Source: Chrysomallon squamiferum
Taxonomy: Eukaryota; Mollusca; Gastropoda; Neomphalida; Peltospiridae
Assembly: GCA_012295275.1 (NCBI GenBank)
Contig: CM022672.1
Coordinates: 35,005,576 to 35,069,575 of the forward strand
Direction: 5' to 3'
DNA: 64,000 bases
Position 1 is the first letter of the stretch; each line of letters begins with the position of its first letter. The notes under the pieces were generated by a model. It worked only from the letters and a program-made list of their open reading frames with translations, ran no database searches and was not told the origin of the DNA. Shown here one piece after another: positions 62,064-64,000 of this stretch. Position numbers and translations under genes: made by a program.

Positions 62064-62934
62064 TAAATAATATTTTTATATTTGGTTAAACTTTTTAAAA
62101 TAAAATTTGAATAGCAAAATCGGTTGTTGTGCGACATTTTTGGATGCAGGACACATAGTTAAATATTTTAACTTAATAAAACCATTTGAAAATAGTATTA
62201 AAATTATTAATACCGTGAAAATGTATTGGTAATAATTTTCAAAATTGTGAGAAAAAAATGTTAATGTTACTGTTTGTTACAAAATCACTCATATGAAGAA
62301 ACTGGCAAAATGTGCTTTGTGTAATTCCCTTTTTTTTCTCTTTTTTTTAAGAGTTGGCAATGAAATTTTAATTAATAAAAAAGTATAGCAAGAAGAAAGG
62401 TACTTTTGAAAATCTATCTGAGTCCTGTCTTTTTTCTTCTAGCATTGCCAGATAACATACACCTGCAGTCTTCTCTGTGTGTGATGATGTCAGGACAAAA
62501 CGGAGAAAACATCAACATTCAAAAGTTTTGTAACAATATTATTTTTTCTGCTGTAACATATTACGTAAATGATAACAGAAACTTTGAGAGACAAACCTTG
62601 ACTAAGCTGACCTTCTCTAACATTCAGTCTGCCAGCAATCGTTTCAGCAGCTGAATCGGTACATGTCCAAATTCCCTCATCGTCTGTAGTATTAAAGCTG
62701 TGAACAGATAGTGTGTACGTGTTACTGGTGGATGCAACAACTGAATATCCTGTGATCTCTGTGTGGCAGTCGTTGATGTCAAATGAGTTACCACACTGGA
62801 CAACAGTGAGTAGTTGAGGACGGATGAACTGTAGAGCACCTTCAACTGAGCCACTGATTACCTCACAGGTGATGTTGAAAGGAAGTGTTCTGAAAGCCCT
62901 GCCGGCTGTAACTCTCATTTGTGTTACAACTGCG

Positions 62935-62970
<36 letters not shown>

Positions 62971-63986
62971 ATAATAATAATTCGCAAAATGTACTTTATA
63001 TATTTCGAATGTTTTTGTTCTTTAAAGACTTTGCCATGAAATTTTAATTAATAAAAAAGTATAGCAAGAAGAAAGCTACTTTTGAAAATCTATCTGAGTC
63101 CTGTCTTTTTTCTTCTAGCATTGCCAGATAACATACACCTGCAGTCTTCTCTGTCTGTGATGATGTCAGGACAAAACGGAGAAAACATCAACATTCAAAT
63201 GTTTTGTAACAGTATTATTTTTTCTGCTGTAACATATTACGTAAATGATAACAGAAACTTTGAGAGACAAAGCTTGCCTAAACTGACCTGATCTAACATT
63301 CAGTCTGCCAGCAATCGTTTCAGCAGCTGAATCGGTACATGTCCAAATTCCCTCATCGTCTGTAGGATTAAAGCTGTGAACAGATAGTGTGTACGTGTTA
63401 CTGGTGGATGCAACAACTGAATATCCTGTGATCTCTATGTCGCAGTCGTTGATGTCAAATGAGTTACCACACTGGACAACAACGAGTCCTTGAGGACGGA
63501 TGAACTGTAGAGCTCCTTCAACTGAGCCACTGATTACCTCACAGATGATGTTGAAAGGAAGTGTTCTGAAAGCCCTGCCGGCTGTAACTCTCATTTGTGT
63601 TACACCTATGATATAAGTAAGTAACTAAATAATTAAATAAATTAATAAATAAATAAACAAACATTGAAATTTGTTTTATTGTTGTAATTAAAATCTTTTA
63701 AAACAAGTCGTTGTATGTAACTGTGTTTGTTTCATTTCTGCCAAACACTCGATAACTGAGATCCTTTTATTGCAGATGATTCCTGTTCAACATTTTATTG
63801 TCCAAATAACAGCAACAACATTAATAATAATTGACCAGTTATTTTGAAAATAAAAAGAGTGATGAGTGAGTGAATTGTTTCAAACATAAAATGTATTATT
63901 TCTAATTTAAACACGCTACCTTCAGTTGATCCCAGTAAAACTGTAAGGATATCAACGAAGAAGATCCAATTTAATTGTAAAGCCAT
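60004..63986 (-). CDS. Gene D: Ig-domain receptor or secreted protein, 5' part
   Basis: Minus-strand exons in order: 63920-63986 (signal peptide), 63288-63605, 62612-62929 and 60730-61047 (three Ig-like exons of exactly 318 bases, all phase 1-1), and 60004-60161 (phase 1 to 0). Together they give 1,179 bases with no stop. The Ig exons begin (V)TQMRVTAGRAFRTLP and have FNITCEV or FNIICEV, an extra cysteine pair QCGNSFDINDC, and DDEGIWTC, the D-x-G-x-W/Y-x-C signature of an Ig fold. The fourth exon (EESEVHTNASPC, TTCSLQLTIVPASFSG) looks like the start of a further Ig-type domain. Transmembrane or terminal exons were not found, so the gene type (receptor or secreted) is open. Confidence 0.75.
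60730..61047 (-). CDS. Ig exon copy 3 of gene D
   Basis: 318 bases, acceptor aatcgcag preceded by a T tract, donor gtcagc. The sequence ends GRLNTTEG. The distance to copy 2 (1,882 bases) is larger than that between copies 1 and 2 (676 bases), because of about 1.2 kb of extra intron, part of which is a diverged copy of 63601-63840. Confidence 0.8.
62612..62929 (-). CDS. Ig exon copy 2 of gene D
   Basis: 318 bases, acceptor aatcgcag preceded by about 30 T on the minus strand, donor gtcagc. It has LLTVVQCG in place of GLVVVQCG and NTTDDEG in place of NPTDDEG. The 160 bases after it (62443-62600) are duplicated at 60549-60720 and 63117-63280. Confidence 0.8.
63288..63605 (-). CDS. Ig exon copy 1 of gene D
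   Basis: 318 bases, acceptor tatcatag (T-poor), donor gtcagt. The sequence differs from the other two copies by only a few residues (FNIICEV here, and DIEITGY versus HIEITGY or HTEITGY). The acceptor differs from the other copies, which have long T tracts. Confidence 0.8.
63920..63986 (-). CDS. Signal peptide exon of gene D
   Basis: MALQLNWIFFVDILTVLLGS then TE, ending in phase 1 at donor gtagcg. A typical hydrophobic secretion signal. The phase matches the acceptor of the Ig exon at 63605. Confidence 0.75.
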
Positions 63987-64000
63987 TGAATATTAAATCT

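Overview
The window is eukaryotic: very AT-rich, with short exons bounded by GT/AG, long introns, and abundant (CT)n, (TTA)n and (CA)n microsatellites. The protein families (fucolectin-type F5/8C domain joined to many 8-cysteine EGF-like repeats, receptor tyrosine phosphatases, Ig receptors) fit an invertebrate, most likely a mollusc. I cannot name the species.

Region 1 (about 0.6-10.3 kb, + strand, gene A) holds exons of a lectin/EGF/transmembrane receptor. Its cytoplasmic tail carries an ITAM-like double tyrosine motif. Several ectodomain exons are damaged. The first lectin exon contains a 47-bp segment amplified to 22 tandem copies, one EGF exon is truncated, one has lost its splice donor and two cysteines, and one is only a fragment.

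Region 2 (13.7-38.4 kb, + strand, gene B) is a paralogue with a signal peptide exon, a two-exon lectin domain, 13 usable EGF exons, a transmembrane exon, an apparently active phosphatase domain (HCSAGIGRTG) and a degenerate second phosphatase domain. I could chain the exons into one reading frame of 4,497 nt (1,498 codons plus stop), provided a frameshifted EGF exon at 20274-20425 is skipped. All ectodomain exons are phase 1-1. An inverted 1.3-kb copy of the last phosphatase exons sits in an intron between EGF exons. Genes A and B share ectodomain exons and intron sequence but have opposite kinds of tail, ITAM-like versus phosphatase. That resembles the activating/inhibitory paired-receptor arrangement and is the most interesting feature of the window.

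Region 3 (38.4-44.4 kb) is intergenic: microsatellites, a decayed unrecognised coding remnant and a hAT-like MITE.

Region 4 (44.4-50.8 kb, + strand, gene C) has a 5' non-coding exon with a YY1-like start region, a large intron with a Tc1-like transposase remnant, a single coding exon for an unrecognised 547-residue protein with a cysteine cluster and five C-terminal repeats rich in YxN motifs, and a 3' untranslated exon.

Region 5 (50.8-59.9 kb) is mostly non-coding, with a Tigger/pogo-like deletion element, a separate inverted repeat and a small coding-like remnant.

Region 6 (60.0-64.0 kb, - strand, gene D) is the 5' part of an Ig-domain gene: a signal peptide exon followed by three nearly identical 318-bp Ig exons and a further exon. 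No RNA genes or CRISPR arrays were seen.
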